DNA of 64,000 nucleotides from Pseudomonas sp. NFACC02 (lineage in GTDB: Bacteria > Pseudomonadota > Gammaproteobacteria > Pseudomonadales > Pseudomonadaceae), in contig NZ_FOEO01000019.1 in NCBI RefSeq assembly GCF_900110765.1, positions 23,004 through 87,003 on the forward strand, written 5' to 3'. The notes under the pieces were generated by a model. The model searched no databases and was not told where the DNA came from. It saw only the letters and a list, made by a program, of their open reading frames with translations. A program made the translations under genes and the position numbers. Of the stretch, positions 16,562 to 25,251 are shown in pieces (the first letter of the stretch is position 1; each line of letters opens with the position of its first letter).

Positions 16562-16863
16562 GTGAGGCGTGCATCACCGCAGTCGGCGGCGGCGAACTGA
16601 AGCTGTTTGGCGTGCTGGATTACCGCACCGGGCCTGCGCTGCGCGAGCAGGGCGCCGACCTGATCAAGGCCAGTGATGCGCCCTCGCTGGTACTGGACTG
16701 CTCGGCCGTCGAGAAGTCCAGCAGCGTGGGTCTGGCCCTGTTGCTGGGTTTCATGCGTGACGCCCAGGCGGCAGGCAAGTCGGTGAGCGTTCGCGCGCTG
16801 CCCGAAGACATGCGAGAAATTGCACAGGTATCCGGTCTGACGGACCTGTTCGAACAACATTGA
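16558..16863 (+). CDS. mlaB: STAS-domain protein MlaB
   Basis: The 101-residue cytosolic STAS domain binds MlaF and is needed for assembly and activity of the transporter. The segment with VEKSSSVGLALLLGFMRDA around residues 50-68 contains the conserved serine/threonine region of STAS proteins. It overlaps mlaC by four bases (ATGA) and is the last gene before a terminator. Confidence 0.92.
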   Translation: MSEACITAVGGGELKLFGVLDYRTGPALREQGADLIKASDAPSLVLDCSAVEKSSSVGLALLLGFMRDAQAAGKSVSVRALPEDMREIAQVSGLTDLFEQH

Positions 16864-16879
16864 TTGCCGTCCTCGATCA

Positions 16880-16931
16880 AGCCCCTCGTCCGGCTCCTAC
16901 AAAGTAGGGTTCGCAACGAGAGGGCTTTTTT
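16880..16931 (+). terminator. Terminator after mlaB
   Basis: AGCCCCTCGT and ACGAGAGGGCT pair over 10 bp with one bulged A, around a 26-base loop, followed by six T. It separates the mla operon from the BolA gene, though read-through is possible because the next gene starts 47 bases later. Confidence 0.75.
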
Positions 16932-16977
16932 GTATGATGGCCGACCCGCGCGCGTAGGGCGCCGATTGAGGTTAAGC

Positions 16978-17217
16978 ATGCAGGCCGTAGAAGTTAAAAG
17001 CTTCCTTGAAGGTAAGCTGCCAGAAATCCAGGTCGAAGTTGAAGGCGAAGGCTGCAACTTCCAGCTGAACGTGATCAGCGACGAACTGGCTACACTAAGT
17101 CCGGTCAAGCGCCAGCAGCAGATCTACACGCATTTGAACCCATGGATCGCCGACGGCAGCATCCATGCGGTCACCATGAAATTTTTCAGCCGCGCTGCAT
17201 GGGCCGAGCGCACCTGA
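16978..17217 (+). CDS. ibaG: BolA family protein IbaG
   Basis: The 79-residue protein is a BolA/IbaG type that binds [2Fe-2S] clusters with monothiol glutaredoxin and is linked to acid stress. The helix-turn-helix-like region with HAVTMKFFS near the C-terminus carries the conserved histidine. I used the ATG at 16978 with GAGGTT upstream; the frame is open before it but crosses the terminator. In many gamma-proteobacteria ibaG lies between mla genes and murA, exactly as here, and it ends 23 bases before murA. Confidence 0.93.
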   Translation: MQAVEVKSFLEGKLPEIQVEVEGEGCNFQLNVISDELATLSPVKRQQQIYTHLNPWIADGSIHAVTMKFFSRAAWAERT

Positions 17218-17240
17218 GCCAAATTGGCGTCGAGATTCTA

Positions 17241-18506
17241 ATGGACAAACTGATTATTACTGGCGGCATTCGTCTTGATGGCGAAATCCGCATTTCCGGG
17301 GCGAAGAACTCCGCCCTGCCGATTCTCGCAGCCACGTTGCTGGCTGACGGTCCCGTGACCGTCGCCAATCTGCCGCACCTGCACGACATCACCACCATGA
17401 TCGAGCTGTTCGGTCGCATGGGTATCGAGCCGATCATCGACGAGAAGCTCAGCGTCGAAATCGACCCTCGCACCATCAAGACGCTGGTTGCGCCGTACGA
17501 GCTGGTGAAAACCATGCGTGCGTCGATCCTGGTGCTGGGTCCGATGGTTGCCCGTTTCGGCGAGGCCGAAGTGGCGCTGCCTGGCGGTTGTGCCATTGGT
17601 TCGCGTCCGGTTGATCTGCACATTCGTGGCCTTGAGGCCATGGGCGCGGTCATCGACGTCGAAGGCGGCTACATCAAGGCCAAGGCGCCTGAAGGCGGCT
17701 TGCGCGGTGCGCATTTCTTCTTCGATACCGTCAGTGTGACCGGTACCGAGAACATCATGATGGCTGCCGCACTGGCCAACGGTCGCAGCGTCCTGCAGAA
17801 CGCCGCGCGTGAGCCTGAAGTCGTCGACCTGGCGAATTTCCTTAACGCCATGGGTGCGAAAGTGTCCGGCGCCGGTACCGATACCATCACCATCGATGGG
17901 GTCAAGCGTCTGCATTCGGCGACCTACAAGGTCATGCCTGATCGTATCGAAACCGGCACCTATCTGGTTGCCGCTGCGGCCACCGGCGGCCGTGTCAAGC
18001 TCAAGGACACGGATCCGACGATTCTGGAAGCTGTGCTGGAGAAGTTGCGTGAAGCCGGTGCGGAAATCACCACCGGTGACGACTGGATCGAGCTGAACAT
18101 GCACGGCAAGCGTCCGAAAGCGGTCAACGTGCGTACCGCGCCGTACCCGGCTTTCCCGACCGACATGCAGGCTCAATTCATTTCGCTGAATGCCATTGCC
18201 GAAGGCACTGGCGCAGTGATCGAAACCATCTTCGAAAACCGCTTCATGCACGTGTATGAAATGCACCGCATGGGCGCGCAGATCCAGGTCGAAGGCAACA
18301 CGGCGATCGTGACCGGCTGCGCGAAGCTCAAAGGCGCGCCTGTCATGGCGACCGACCTGCGCGCTTCGGCCAGTCTGGTGATTTCGGCGCTGATCGCAGA
18401 AGGCGACACGCTGATCGACCGTATCTACCACATCGACCGTGGTTACGAGTGCATCGAAGAAAAACTGCAGATGCTGGGCGCGAAGATCCGTCGCGTGCCG
18501 GGCTAG
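17241..18506 (+). CDS. murA: UDP-N-acetylglucosamine 1-carboxyvinyltransferase
   Basis: The enzyme transfers enolpyruvate from PEP to UDP-GlcNAc, the first committed step of peptidoglycan synthesis, in the cytosol. The 421-residue protein carries Lys22 (SGAKNSALPIL) and the active cysteine Cys117 in PGGCAIGSRP, the residue alkylated by fosfomycin, so the protein should be fosfomycin-sensitive at target level. I took the ATG at 17241, matching the family start MDKLIITGG. It follows ibaG closely and precedes hisG. Confidence 0.97.
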   Translation: MDKLIITGGIRLDGEIRISGAKNSALPILAATLLADGPVTVANLPHLHDITTMIELFGRMGIEPIIDEKLSVEIDPRTIKTLVAPYELVKTMRASILVLGPMVARFGEAEVALPGGCAIGSRPVDLHIRGLEAMGAVIDVEGGYIKAKAPEGGLRGAHFFFDTVSVTGTENIMMAAALANGRSVLQNAAREPEVVDLANFLNAMGAKVSGAGTDTITIDGVKRLHSATYKVMPDRIETGTYLVAAAATGGRVKLKDTDPTILEAVLEKLREAGAEITTGDDWIELNMHGKRPKAVNVRTAPYPAFPTDMQAQFISLNAIAEGTGAVIETIFENRFMHVYEMHRMGAQIQVEGNTAIVTGCAKLKGAPVMATDLRASASLVISALIAEGDTLIDRIYHIDRGYECIEEKLQMLGAKIRRVPG

Positions 18507-18678
18507 CAGTCCTTGGCGTTTCGCTGTCTGTGCCGCGTTGGCGCAGGCGGCGAAGCGGCTGATTGAAGGTATGACCTTTTGATTCTTTTCACTTTGAGTC
18601 CTGACGTATCGACTCAAAGGTTGCCGGGCGCCGATTGCGACCCGACACGCGCTTGCTGATTAAGGACTGACGTTTCCC

Positions 18679-19314
18679 ATGTTGACCATCGCACTGTCCA
18701 AGGGCCGAATCCTTGACGACACCTTGCCGCTTCTCGCTGCTGCGGGCATCGTGCCGACCGAGAATCCGGACAAGAGCCGCAAGCTGATCATTCCGACGAC
18801 GCAGGACGACGTTCGCCTGCTGATCGTCCGTGCGACCGATGTCCCGACGTATGTCGAGCATGGCGCGGCAGACCTTGGCGTTGCGGGCAAAGATGTTCTG
18901 ATGGAATACGGCGGTCAGGGCTTGTACGAGCCGCTCGACCTGCAGATTGCCAAATGCAAGCTGATGACGGCGGGCGCCGTCGGTGCCGCCGAGCCTAAAG
19001 GCCGCCTGCGCGTGGCCACCAAGTTCGTCAACGTTGCCAAGCGTTATTACGCCGAGCAGGGTCGTCAGGTCGACATCATCAAGCTGTACGGCTCCATGGA
19101 GCTCGCGCCGCTGGTGGGGCTGGCGGACAAGATCATCGATGTCGTCGACACCGGCAATACGCTGCGTGCCAACGGGCTCGAGCCACAGGAACTGATTGCT
19201 CACATCAGCTCGCGTCTGGTCGTTAACAAAGCCTCGATGAAGATGCAGCACGCACGCATCCAGTCGCTGATCGACACCTTGCGCACAGCTGTGGAGTCGC
19301 GACATCGCGGTTGA
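18679..19314 (+). CDS. hisG: ATP phosphoribosyltransferase, short form
   Basis: The enzyme joins ATP and PRPP in the first step of histidine synthesis. At 211 residues it is the short HisG form, which lacks the C-terminal regulatory domain and works with HisZ; no hisZ is in this window. The PRPP loop DVVDTGNTLRANGL is near residues 154-167. It starts the hisG-hisD-hisC group downstream of murA, the usual Pseudomonas order. Confidence 0.96.
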   Translation: MLTIALSKGRILDDTLPLLAAAGIVPTENPDKSRKLIIPTTQDDVRLLIVRATDVPTYVEHGAADLGVAGKDVLMEYGGQGLYEPLDLQIAKCKLMTAGAVGAAEPKGRLRVATKFVNVAKRYYAEQGRQVDIIKLYGSMELAPLVGLADKIIDVVDTGNTLRANGLEPQELIAHISSRLVVNKASMKMQHARIQSLIDTLRTAVESRHRG

Positions 19315-19458
19315 CTGTTTCGCGCGATATTGAACAATGTCGCGCTCAGCTATCCGTGTCATAGCCAAATTTCTCAGGTGCCTGCGCGGATGGCTTGGTA
19401 GCTTAGGCTCCCTGCTTTCCAGGCATCTGAGAAAACGCCAATCATTGAGGCCCACGCT

Positions 19459-20787
19459 ATGACCACTTCCAACACCATTCGCCGACTCGACGCTGCTGAT
19501 CCGGATTTCGCACGACATCTGGCTCATCTGCTGAGCTGGGAAAGTGTGTCTGACGACTCGGTCAATCAGCGTGTGCTGGACATCATCAAGAACGTGCGCG
19601 AGCGCGGCGACGCGGCGCTGGTGGAATACACCCAGCGCTTCGACGGCCTGCAGGTGGCGTCGATGGCGGACCTGATTCTGCCGCGTGCGCGTCTCGAACT
19701 CGCACTGACCCGCATCACCCCGGCGCAGCGTCAGGCGCTGGAAAAAGCGGCTGATCGCGTACGCAGCTACCACGAACGGCAAAAACAGGACTCCTGGAGC
19801 TACACCGAAGCCGACGGCACGGTGCTGGGCCAGAAGGTGACGCCGCTGGATCGCGCCGGTTTGTACGTTCCAGGCGGCAAGGCGTCATACCCGTCGTCCG
19901 TCCTGATGAACGCGATCCCTGCCAAGGTGGCGGGCGTGAGCGAAGTGGTCATGGTCGTCCCCACCCCGCGCGGTGAACTCAACGAACTGGTGCTGGCCGC
20001 CGCCTGCATTGCCGGGGTCGACCGCGTGTTCACCATCGGTGGCGCTCAGGCCGTTGCCGCGCTGGCTTACGGCACGGAAAGCGTTCCGCAGGTCGACAAG
20101 GTCGTCGGCCCTGGCAATATCTATGTCGCCACCGCCAAGCGTCACGTGTTTGGTCAGGTCGGCATCGACATGATTGCCGGTCCCTCGGAAATCCTCGTGG
20201 TGTGCGATGGCCAGACCGATCCGGACTGGATCGCCATGGACCTGTTCTCCCAGGCCGAACACGACGAAGACGCCCAGGCGATTCTGGTCAGCCCTGACGC
20301 CGAGTTCCTGGACAAGGTGGCCGCGAGCATCGTCAGGTTGATGCCGACCATGGAGCGTGCCGAGATCATCAACACCTCGATCAATGGCCGTGGCGCGTTG
20401 ATCAAAGTGGCTGACATGAATCAGGCCATCGAGGTCGCCAACCGCATCGCGCCAGAACATCTGGAGCTGTCCGTCGCCGATCCGCAAGCCTGGCTGCCGC
20501 AGATTCGTCACGCCGGCGCTATCTTCATGGGCCGTCACACTTCCGAAGCTTTGGGCGATTATTGCGCGGGCCCGAACCACGTGCTGCCGACATCGGGCAC
20601 GGCGCGTTTCTCCTCGCCGCTGGGGGTCTACGATTTCCAGAAGCGTTCCTCGATCATTTTCTGCTCAGAAGAGGGCGCGTCCGAGCTCGGCAAGACCGCT
20701 TCGGTGCTGGCGCGCGGCGAGTCGCTGACGGCCCACGCACGCAGTGCTGAATACCGAATCGTCGACAACGAACAGGAAGACAAGTAA
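19459..20787 (+). CDS. hisD: Histidinol dehydrogenase
   Basis: The zinc enzyme oxidises histidinol to histidine in two NAD+-dependent steps. The 442-residue protein carries the signature segment ending GPSEILV (about residues 240-246) and the zinc-ligand region FSQAEHDEDAQ (about 263-273), followed by the PEHLEL motif. It lies 144 bases after hisG and 2 bases before hisC. Confidence 0.97.
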   Translation: MTTSNTIRRLDAADPDFARHLAHLLSWESVSDDSVNQRVLDIIKNVRERGDAALVEYTQRFDGLQVASMADLILPRARLELALTRITPAQRQALEKAADRVRSYHERQKQDSWSYTEADGTVLGQKVTPLDRAGLYVPGGKASYPSSVLMNAIPAKVAGVSEVVMVVPTPRGELNELVLAAACIAGVDRVFTIGGAQAVAALAYGTESVPQVDKVVGPGNIYVATAKRHVFGQVGIDMIAGPSEILVVCDGQTDPDWIAMDLFSQAEHDEDAQAILVSPDAEFLDKVAASIVRLMPTMERAEIINTSINGRGALIKVADMNQAIEVANRIAPEHLELSVADPQAWLPQIRHAGAIFMGRHTSEALGDYCAGPNHVLPTSGTARFSSPLGVYDFQKRSSIIFCSEEGASELGKTASVLARGESLTAHARSAEYRIVDNEQEDK

Positions 20788-20789
20788 GC

Positions 20790-21842
20790 ATGAGCAAGTT
20801 CTGGAGTCCTTTTGTCCGTGACCTCGTGCCTTACGTGCCGGGCGAACAACCCAAGCTGACCAAGCTGGTGAAACTGAACACCAACGAAAACCCGTACGGG
20901 CCGTCGCCGAAAGCCATCGAGGCGATGCGCGCGGAGGTGAACGACAACCTGCGCCTGTACCCCGATCCGAACAGTGACCTGCTCAAGCAGGCGGTGGCTC
21001 GCTATTACGGTGTCGAGTCCAATCGGGTGTTTCTCGGTAATGGATCAGACGAGGTCCTGGCCCACGCTTACAACGCGTTTTTCAGGCACGACAAACCGTT
21101 GCTGTTCCCGGACATCAGCTACAGCTTTTATCCGGTGTATTGCGGACTGTACGGGGTCGAGTTCGAAGCGGTCCCGCTGGATGAGCAGTTTCAGATTCGC
21201 GTCGAGGATTACAACCGCCCGAACGGCGGGATAATCTTTCCGAACCCCAATGCCCCAACCGGCTGCCTGCTGGCGCTGGAGGCGGTGGAGCAGATTCTCA
21301 AGGCCAACCCGGACTCCGTGGTGATCGTCGACGAGGCGTACATCGACTTCGGTGGCAAAACGGCTATCGGTCTGGTGGATCGGTACCCGAACCTGCTGGT
21401 CACCCAGACGCTGTCCAAGTCCCGTTCATTGGCGGGACTGCGTGTCGGTCTGGCGGTGGGGCATCCTGACCTGATCGAAGCGCTGGAGCGTGTGAAGAAC
21501 AGCTTCAACTCCTACCCTCTGGATCGCATGGCCATTGTTGGCGCTGCCGCCGCATTCGATGATCGCGAATACTTCGAGACCACCTGCAACCGGGTGATCG
21601 ACAGCCGTGAAAAGCTGACCGGGCAACTGGAGAACAAGGGGTTTGAAGTGCTTCCGTCTGCCGCCAACTTCATCTTTGCCCGTCACCCGAAACACGATGC
21701 TGCCGGCCTTGCGGCCAAGCTGCGTGAGCAAGGCGTGATCGTGCGTCACTTCAAACAGGAACGCATCGCGCAATTCCTGCGCATCACCATCGGCACGCCA
21801 GAGCAGAATCAAGCGCTGGTGGATGCGTTGGGTGAGCTGTAA
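20790..21842 (+). CDS. hisC: Histidinol-phosphate aminotransferase
   Basis: The PLP enzyme converts imidazole acetol phosphate and glutamate to histidinol phosphate. The 350-residue class I/II aminotransferase has NTNENPYGPSP near the start, the PLP aspartate region IVDEAYIDF and the Schiff-base lysine in TLSKSRSLAGLRVG (about residue 210). It is the last gene of hisG-hisD-hisC; a REP pair follows instead of a clear terminator. Confidence 0.96.
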   Translation: MSKFWSPFVRDLVPYVPGEQPKLTKLVKLNTNENPYGPSPKAIEAMRAEVNDNLRLYPDPNSDLLKQAVARYYGVESNRVFLGNGSDEVLAHAYNAFFRHDKPLLFPDISYSFYPVYCGLYGVEFEAVPLDEQFQIRVEDYNRPNGGIIFPNPNAPTGCLLALEAVEQILKANPDSVVIVDEAYIDFGGKTAIGLVDRYPNLLVTQTLSKSRSLAGLRVGLAVGHPDLIEALERVKNSFNSYPLDRMAIVGAAAAFDDREYFETTCNRVIDSREKLTGQLENKGFEVLPSAANFIFARHPKHDAAGLAAKLREQGVIVRHFKQERIAQFLRITIGTPEQNQALVDALGEL

Positions 21843-21869
21843 AAAGAGTTAGCGCGGTACTGCGAATCT

Positions 21870-21960
21870 CTGTGGGAGCGAGCTTGCTCGCGAAAGCGTC
21901 GTTTCAGTCACTGCAACGGTGACTGGCTCATCGAATTCGCGAGCAAGCTCGCTCCCACAG
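21870..21960. repeat. REP pair (Pseudomonas BIME) after hisC
   Basis: Two 25-base units, CTGTGGGAGCGAGCTTGCTC.. at 21870-21894 and its exact reverse complement at 21936-21960, face each other across 41 bases. This is the common Pseudomonas extragenic palindrome. It lies between convergent hisC and algW and could stabilise the 3' end of either transcript. Confidence 0.9.
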
Positions 21961-21997
21961 GTCTGGACTGCCCCAAGAATTTCTGGGGGTGTCCAGG
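21961..21997. repeat. Long hairpin next to the REP pair
   Basis: CTGGACTGCCCC and GGGGGTGTCCAG form an imperfect stem around AAGAATTTCT. No T tract follows on either strand, so it may be a Rho-type or processing signal for convergent hisC and algW rather than an intrinsic terminator. Confidence 0.5.
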
Positions 21998-22041
21998 TCT
22001 TATGTCTTACTGCGGTCATCCGTGACTCCCGCATCGCGAAA

Positions 22042-23202
22042 TCAATCCGCCGGTGCAGGCGCCGGCGTCTGCGGCGGACGCAGCCCCACTTCCGCCATCA
22101 ACTTCAATTCCTTGCCGTTACGCATGACCTGAATAGCGATCTTCTCGGACGGCTTGGTGCGCGCGACCTGGTTCATCGACTTGCGTCCGTCGCCGGCAGG
22201 CTCGCCGTTGATGCTCAGGATGACATCACCCAATTGCAGCCCGGCCTTTTGCGCCGGACCGTCGCGGAAGATCCCGGCCACCACGATGCCCGGACGATCT
22301 TTCAGGCCAAACGACTCGGCGAGCTCTTGCGTCAGTGGCTGCACTTCGATGCCCAGCCAGCCACGAATCACCTGGCCGTGCTCGATGATCGACTTCATGA
22401 CCTCAAGCGCCAGTTTGGTCGGGATCGCAAAACCGATGCCCTGGGAGCCGCCGGATTTGGAGAAGATCGCCGTGTTGATGCCGGTCAGGTTGCCGTTGGC
22501 ATCGACCAGCGCACCGCCCGAGTTGCCGGGGTTGATCGCGGCGTCGGTCTGAATGAAATCCTCGTAGGTGTTGAGGCCCAGCTGGTTACGCCCGGTCGCG
22601 CTGATGATGCCCATGGTCACGGTTTGCCCGACACCGAACGGGTTACCGATGGCCAGTGCAACGTCGCCGATACGGATGCTGTCGGAGCTGCCAAGGGTAA
22701 TGGACGGCAGGTTTTTCAGGTCGATCTTCAGTACGGCGAGATCCGTTTCAGGATCGCTGCCAATGACGCGGGCAATGGTTTCACGGCCGTCCTTGAGCGC
22801 CACGACAATCTGGTCCGCGCCGGACGTCACATGGTTGTTGGTCAGCAGATAGCCTTCCGGGCTCATGATCACCGCAGAACCCAGGCTCGATTCCATGCGA
22901 CGCTGTTTCGGCAGGTTGTCACCGAAGAAGCGACGGAACTGAGGGTCTTCGAACAGTGGATGATTGGGTTTGTTGTTGACCATCTTGGTCGTGTACAGGT
23001 TGGCCACTGCGGGTGCAGCGCTGCTCACGGCGTCAGCGTAGGACACCGGACCCTGCTGGATAAAGGCCGTTTGAGGGGCTTGCTGCAGGTTGACGTCCTG
23101 GCTGGGCAGGCCGACCCACTGCGGGTAGCGCTGGATAATCAGTAAAGCGATAAGCACACCAGCGAGCAATGGCCAGCCGAGAAAACGCAGCGCTTTGAAC
23201 AT
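22042..23202 (-). CDS. algW: Periplasmic serine protease AlgW (DegS family)
   Basis: The 386-residue protein is a site-1 protease that cuts the anti-sigma factor MucA when envelope stress or MucE-type signals bind its PDZ domain, releasing the sigma factor AlgU. One N-terminal membrane helix (about residues 7-24) anchors a trypsin-like domain with the triad His in LLTNNHVTSG, Asp in DPETDLAVLKID and Ser in NPGNSGGAL, followed by a single PDZ domain (about 270-365). The single PDZ and anchor fit DegS/AlgW rather than DegP. The C-terminal tail is alanine/proline rich. The divergent Nif3-like gene is its usual neighbour. Confidence 0.93.
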   Translation of the reverse strand: MFKALRFLGWPLLAGVLIALLIIQRYPQWVGLPSQDVNLQQAPQTAFIQQGPVSYADAVSSAAPAVANLYTTKMVNNKPNHPLFEDPQFRRFFGDNLPKQRRMESSLGSAVIMSPEGYLLTNNHVTSGADQIVVALKDGRETIARVIGSDPETDLAVLKIDLKNLPSITLGSSDSIRIGDVALAIGNPFGVGQTVTMGIISATGRNQLGLNTYEDFIQTDAAINPGNSGGALVDANGNLTGINTAIFSKSGGSQGIGFAIPTKLALEVMKSIIEHGQVIRGWLGIEVQPLTQELAESFGLKDRPGIVVAGIFRDGPAQKAGLQLGDVILSINGEPAGDGRKSMNQVARTKPSEKIAIQVMRNGKELKLMAEVGLRPPQTPAPAPAD

Positions 23203-23303
23203 TGAACAAGGTCCTGAAGGTAAATACGCAGCGTACCTGCGCCATAATGGCGGGCATTATACGAGGACCGGGACGGTCTGAACTGCATATTTAGGAGACT
23301 TTT

Positions 23304-24062
23304 ATGGCTGTTTCTCTGAGCACCCTGGTCGAAGAAGCGGACCGCTATCTGGGCAGTGCGCGCGTGCAGGATTACTGCCCCAACGGTCTGCAGGTCGAAG
23401 GCCGGCCGCAAGTAACGCGCATCGTGTCTGGCGTCACGGCAAGCCAGGCGTTGCTGGACGCGGCGGTCGAGGCCGATGCCGACCTGATTCTGGTACACCA
23501 CGGCTATTTTTGGAAAGGCGAAAACGCCTGCATTACCGGGATGAAGCAGCGGCGACTGAAAACGCTGCTCAAGCACGACATCAGCCTGCTGGCCTATCAC
23601 TTGCCGCTGGACCTGCACCCGGAGGTCGGTAACAACGCGCAACTGGCGCGACAACTGGACATCACGGTTGAAGGTCCGCTGGACCCTGACAACCCACGGA
23701 TTGTCGGGCTGGTCGGGTCATTGTCCGAGCCCGTGACGCCCCGCGACTTTGCGCACCGGGTGCAGACGGCGCTGGGCCGCGAGCCGTTGCTCATCGAGGG
23801 CAGCGAGATGGTTCGTCGGGTGGGTTGGTGTACGGGAGGCGGGCAGGGCTACATTGATCAGGCGGTGCTGGCTGGCGTCGATCTGTACCTCAGCGGCGAG
23901 GCCTCTGAACAGACCTTCCACAGTGCCCGGGAGAACGACATCAGCTTCATTGCGGCCGGTCATCACGCAACCGAGCGCTACGGCGTGCAGGCATTGGGTG
24001 ATTATCTGGCGCGGCGCTTTGCGCTGGAGCACCTGTTCATCGATTGCCCGAACCCTATCTGA
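23304..24062 (+). CDS. Nif3-like dinuclear metal center protein (YbgI family)
   Basis: The 252-residue protein belongs to the Nif3/YbgI/DUF34 family, which forms a toroidal hexamer with two metal ions per subunit. The metal-binding histidines are visible in ILVHHGYFWKG (about residues 63-73) and GHHATERYG near 219-227. The family is nearly universal but its reaction is not settled; a GTP cyclohydrolase-like role has been proposed. A clear AGGAG ribosome-binding site precedes the ATG. The gene is divergent from algW and upstream of cysD, the standard Pseudomonas arrangement. Confidence 0.92.
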   Translation: MAVSLSTLVEEADRYLGSARVQDYCPNGLQVEGRPQVTRIVSGVTASQALLDAAVEADADLILVHHGYFWKGENACITGMKQRRLKTLLKHDISLLAYHLPLDLHPEVGNNAQLARQLDITVEGPLDPDNPRIVGLVGSLSEPVTPRDFAHRVQTALGREPLLIEGSEMVRRVGWCTGGGQGYIDQAVLAGVDLYLSGEASEQTFHSARENDISFIAAGHHATERYGVQALGDYLARRFALEHLFIDCPNPI

Positions 24063-24100
24063 TGATCGGGTGAAGGTCCAAAGACTGAGCTATATGGTTA

Positions 24101-24135
24101 TACCGTTTCGATCTAGCTGGGTCGCTGATTAGAAT
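24101..24135 (+). promoter_or_regulatory. Possible CysB-dependent promoter for cysD
   Basis: TAGAAT at 24130-24135 is a fair -10 box, about 75 bases before cysD, while the -35 position (TTTCGA, 24107-24112) is poor, as for activator-dependent promoters. The preceding ATACCGTTTCG stretch is AT-rich and could hold a CysB site. CysB control of cysD is known in related bacteria; the site here is inferred. Confidence 0.3.
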
Positions 24136-24210
24136 CAGGGCTCATGATAAAGTGCCTCGCTCGATAGAGCCCGCAGGCTCTCCATAAAGTACGTTATCCC
24201 GTGAGTAACC

Positions 24211-25128
24211 ATGGTCGACAAACTGACGCATCTGAAACAGCTGGAGGCGGAAAGCATCCACATCATCCGCGAGGTCGCCGCCGAGTTCGATAACCCGGTG
24301 ATGCTGTACTCGATCGGCAAGGACTCCGCCGTGATGCTGCACTTGGCGCGCAAGGCTTTTTTCCCGGGCAAACTGCCGTTCCCGGTGATGCACGTCGACA
24401 CGCGGTGGAAGTTTCAGGAGATGTATCGCTTCCGCGACAAGATGGTCGAGGAGATGGGCCTTGAGCTGATCACCCACATCAACCCGGAAGGCGTGGCACA
24501 GGACATCAACCCGTTCACCCACGGCAGCTCCAAGCACACGGACATCATGAAAACCCAGGGCCTGAAACAGGCACTGGACAAACACGGTTTCGACGCCGCG
24601 TTCGGTGGCGCCCGCCGCGACGAAGAGAAGTCCCGCGCCAAAGAGCGTGTTTATTCCTTCCGCGACAGCAAGCACCGCTGGGACCCCAAAAACCAGCGCC
24701 CGGAGCTGTGGAACGTCTACAACGGCAACGTCAACAAGGGCGAGTCGATCCGCGTATTCCCGCTGTCCAACTGGACCGAGCTGGACATCTGGCAGTACAT
24801 CTATCTCGAAGGTATCCCGATCGTCCCGCTGTATTTCGCGGCCGAACGTGAAGTCATCGAGAAGAACGGCACCCTGATCATGATCGACGACGATCGCATC
24901 CTCGAGCACCTTACCGACGAGGAAAAGGCGCGGATCGTCAAGAAGAAGGTCCGTTTCCGCACCCTCGGCTGCTACCCGTTGACGGGCGCCGTCGAGTCGG
25001 AAGCCGAGACCCTGACGGACATCATTCAGGAAATGCTTCTGACGCGAACTTCCGAGCGCCAAGGCCGCGTCATCGATCACGATGGTGCGGGCTCCATGGA
25101 AGATAAGAAGCGCCAAGGCTACTTCTAG
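24211..25128 (+). CDS. cysD: Sulfate adenylyltransferase subunit 2
   Basis: CysD is the catalytic subunit of ATP sulfurylase, making adenosine 5'-phosphosulfate from sulfate and ATP in assimilation. The 305-residue protein is an adenine nucleotide alpha-hydrolase: the PP-loop YSIGKDSAVML is at about residues 34-44, and the segment GGARRDEEKSRAKERV near 131-146 is conserved. It pairs with the GTPase-kinase fusion CysNC, whose gene follows after an unusual 123-base repeat-like spacer. Confidence 0.97.
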   Translation: MVDKLTHLKQLEAESIHIIREVAAEFDNPVMLYSIGKDSAVMLHLARKAFFPGKLPFPVMHVDTRWKFQEMYRFRDKMVEEMGLELITHINPEGVAQDINPFTHGSSKHTDIMKTQGLKQALDKHGFDAAFGGARRDEEKSRAKERVYSFRDSKHRWDPKNQRPELWNVYNGNVNKGESIRVFPLSNWTELDIWQYIYLEGIPIVPLYFAAEREVIEKNGTLIMIDDDRILEHLTDEEKARIVKKKVRFRTLGCYPLTGAVESEAETLTDIIQEMLLTRTSERQGRVIDHDGAGSMEDKKRQGYF

Positions 25129-25251
25129 CGGTAAGCAACAAGTTGGAAGCTTGAAGCCAAGCGCTGAAGCTCACTTGAATCGGAAGAATTTTGACTAGCT
25201 GTACGCCGACAAGCTTGCTGCTTGAGGCTTACAGCTCGGAGCTTGAACCCA
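25129..25251. repeat. Repeat-like spacer between cysD and cysNC
   Basis: The spacer contains several copies of AGCTTG or GCTTGA-like units in both orientations (for example GGAAGCTTGAAGC, ACAAGCTTGCTGCTTGAGGC and GAGCTTGAAC), the make-up of degenerate Pseudomonas extragenic repeats. Its right end supplies GGAG at 25238-25241, ten bases before the cysNC ATG, and so appears to provide the ribosome-binding site. Confidence 0.5.

Noticed and set aside
17238..18617. A 459-codon minus-strand frame
   Set aside because: It is antisense to murA, with a histidine- and glutamine-rich composition typical of reverse-complement shadows.
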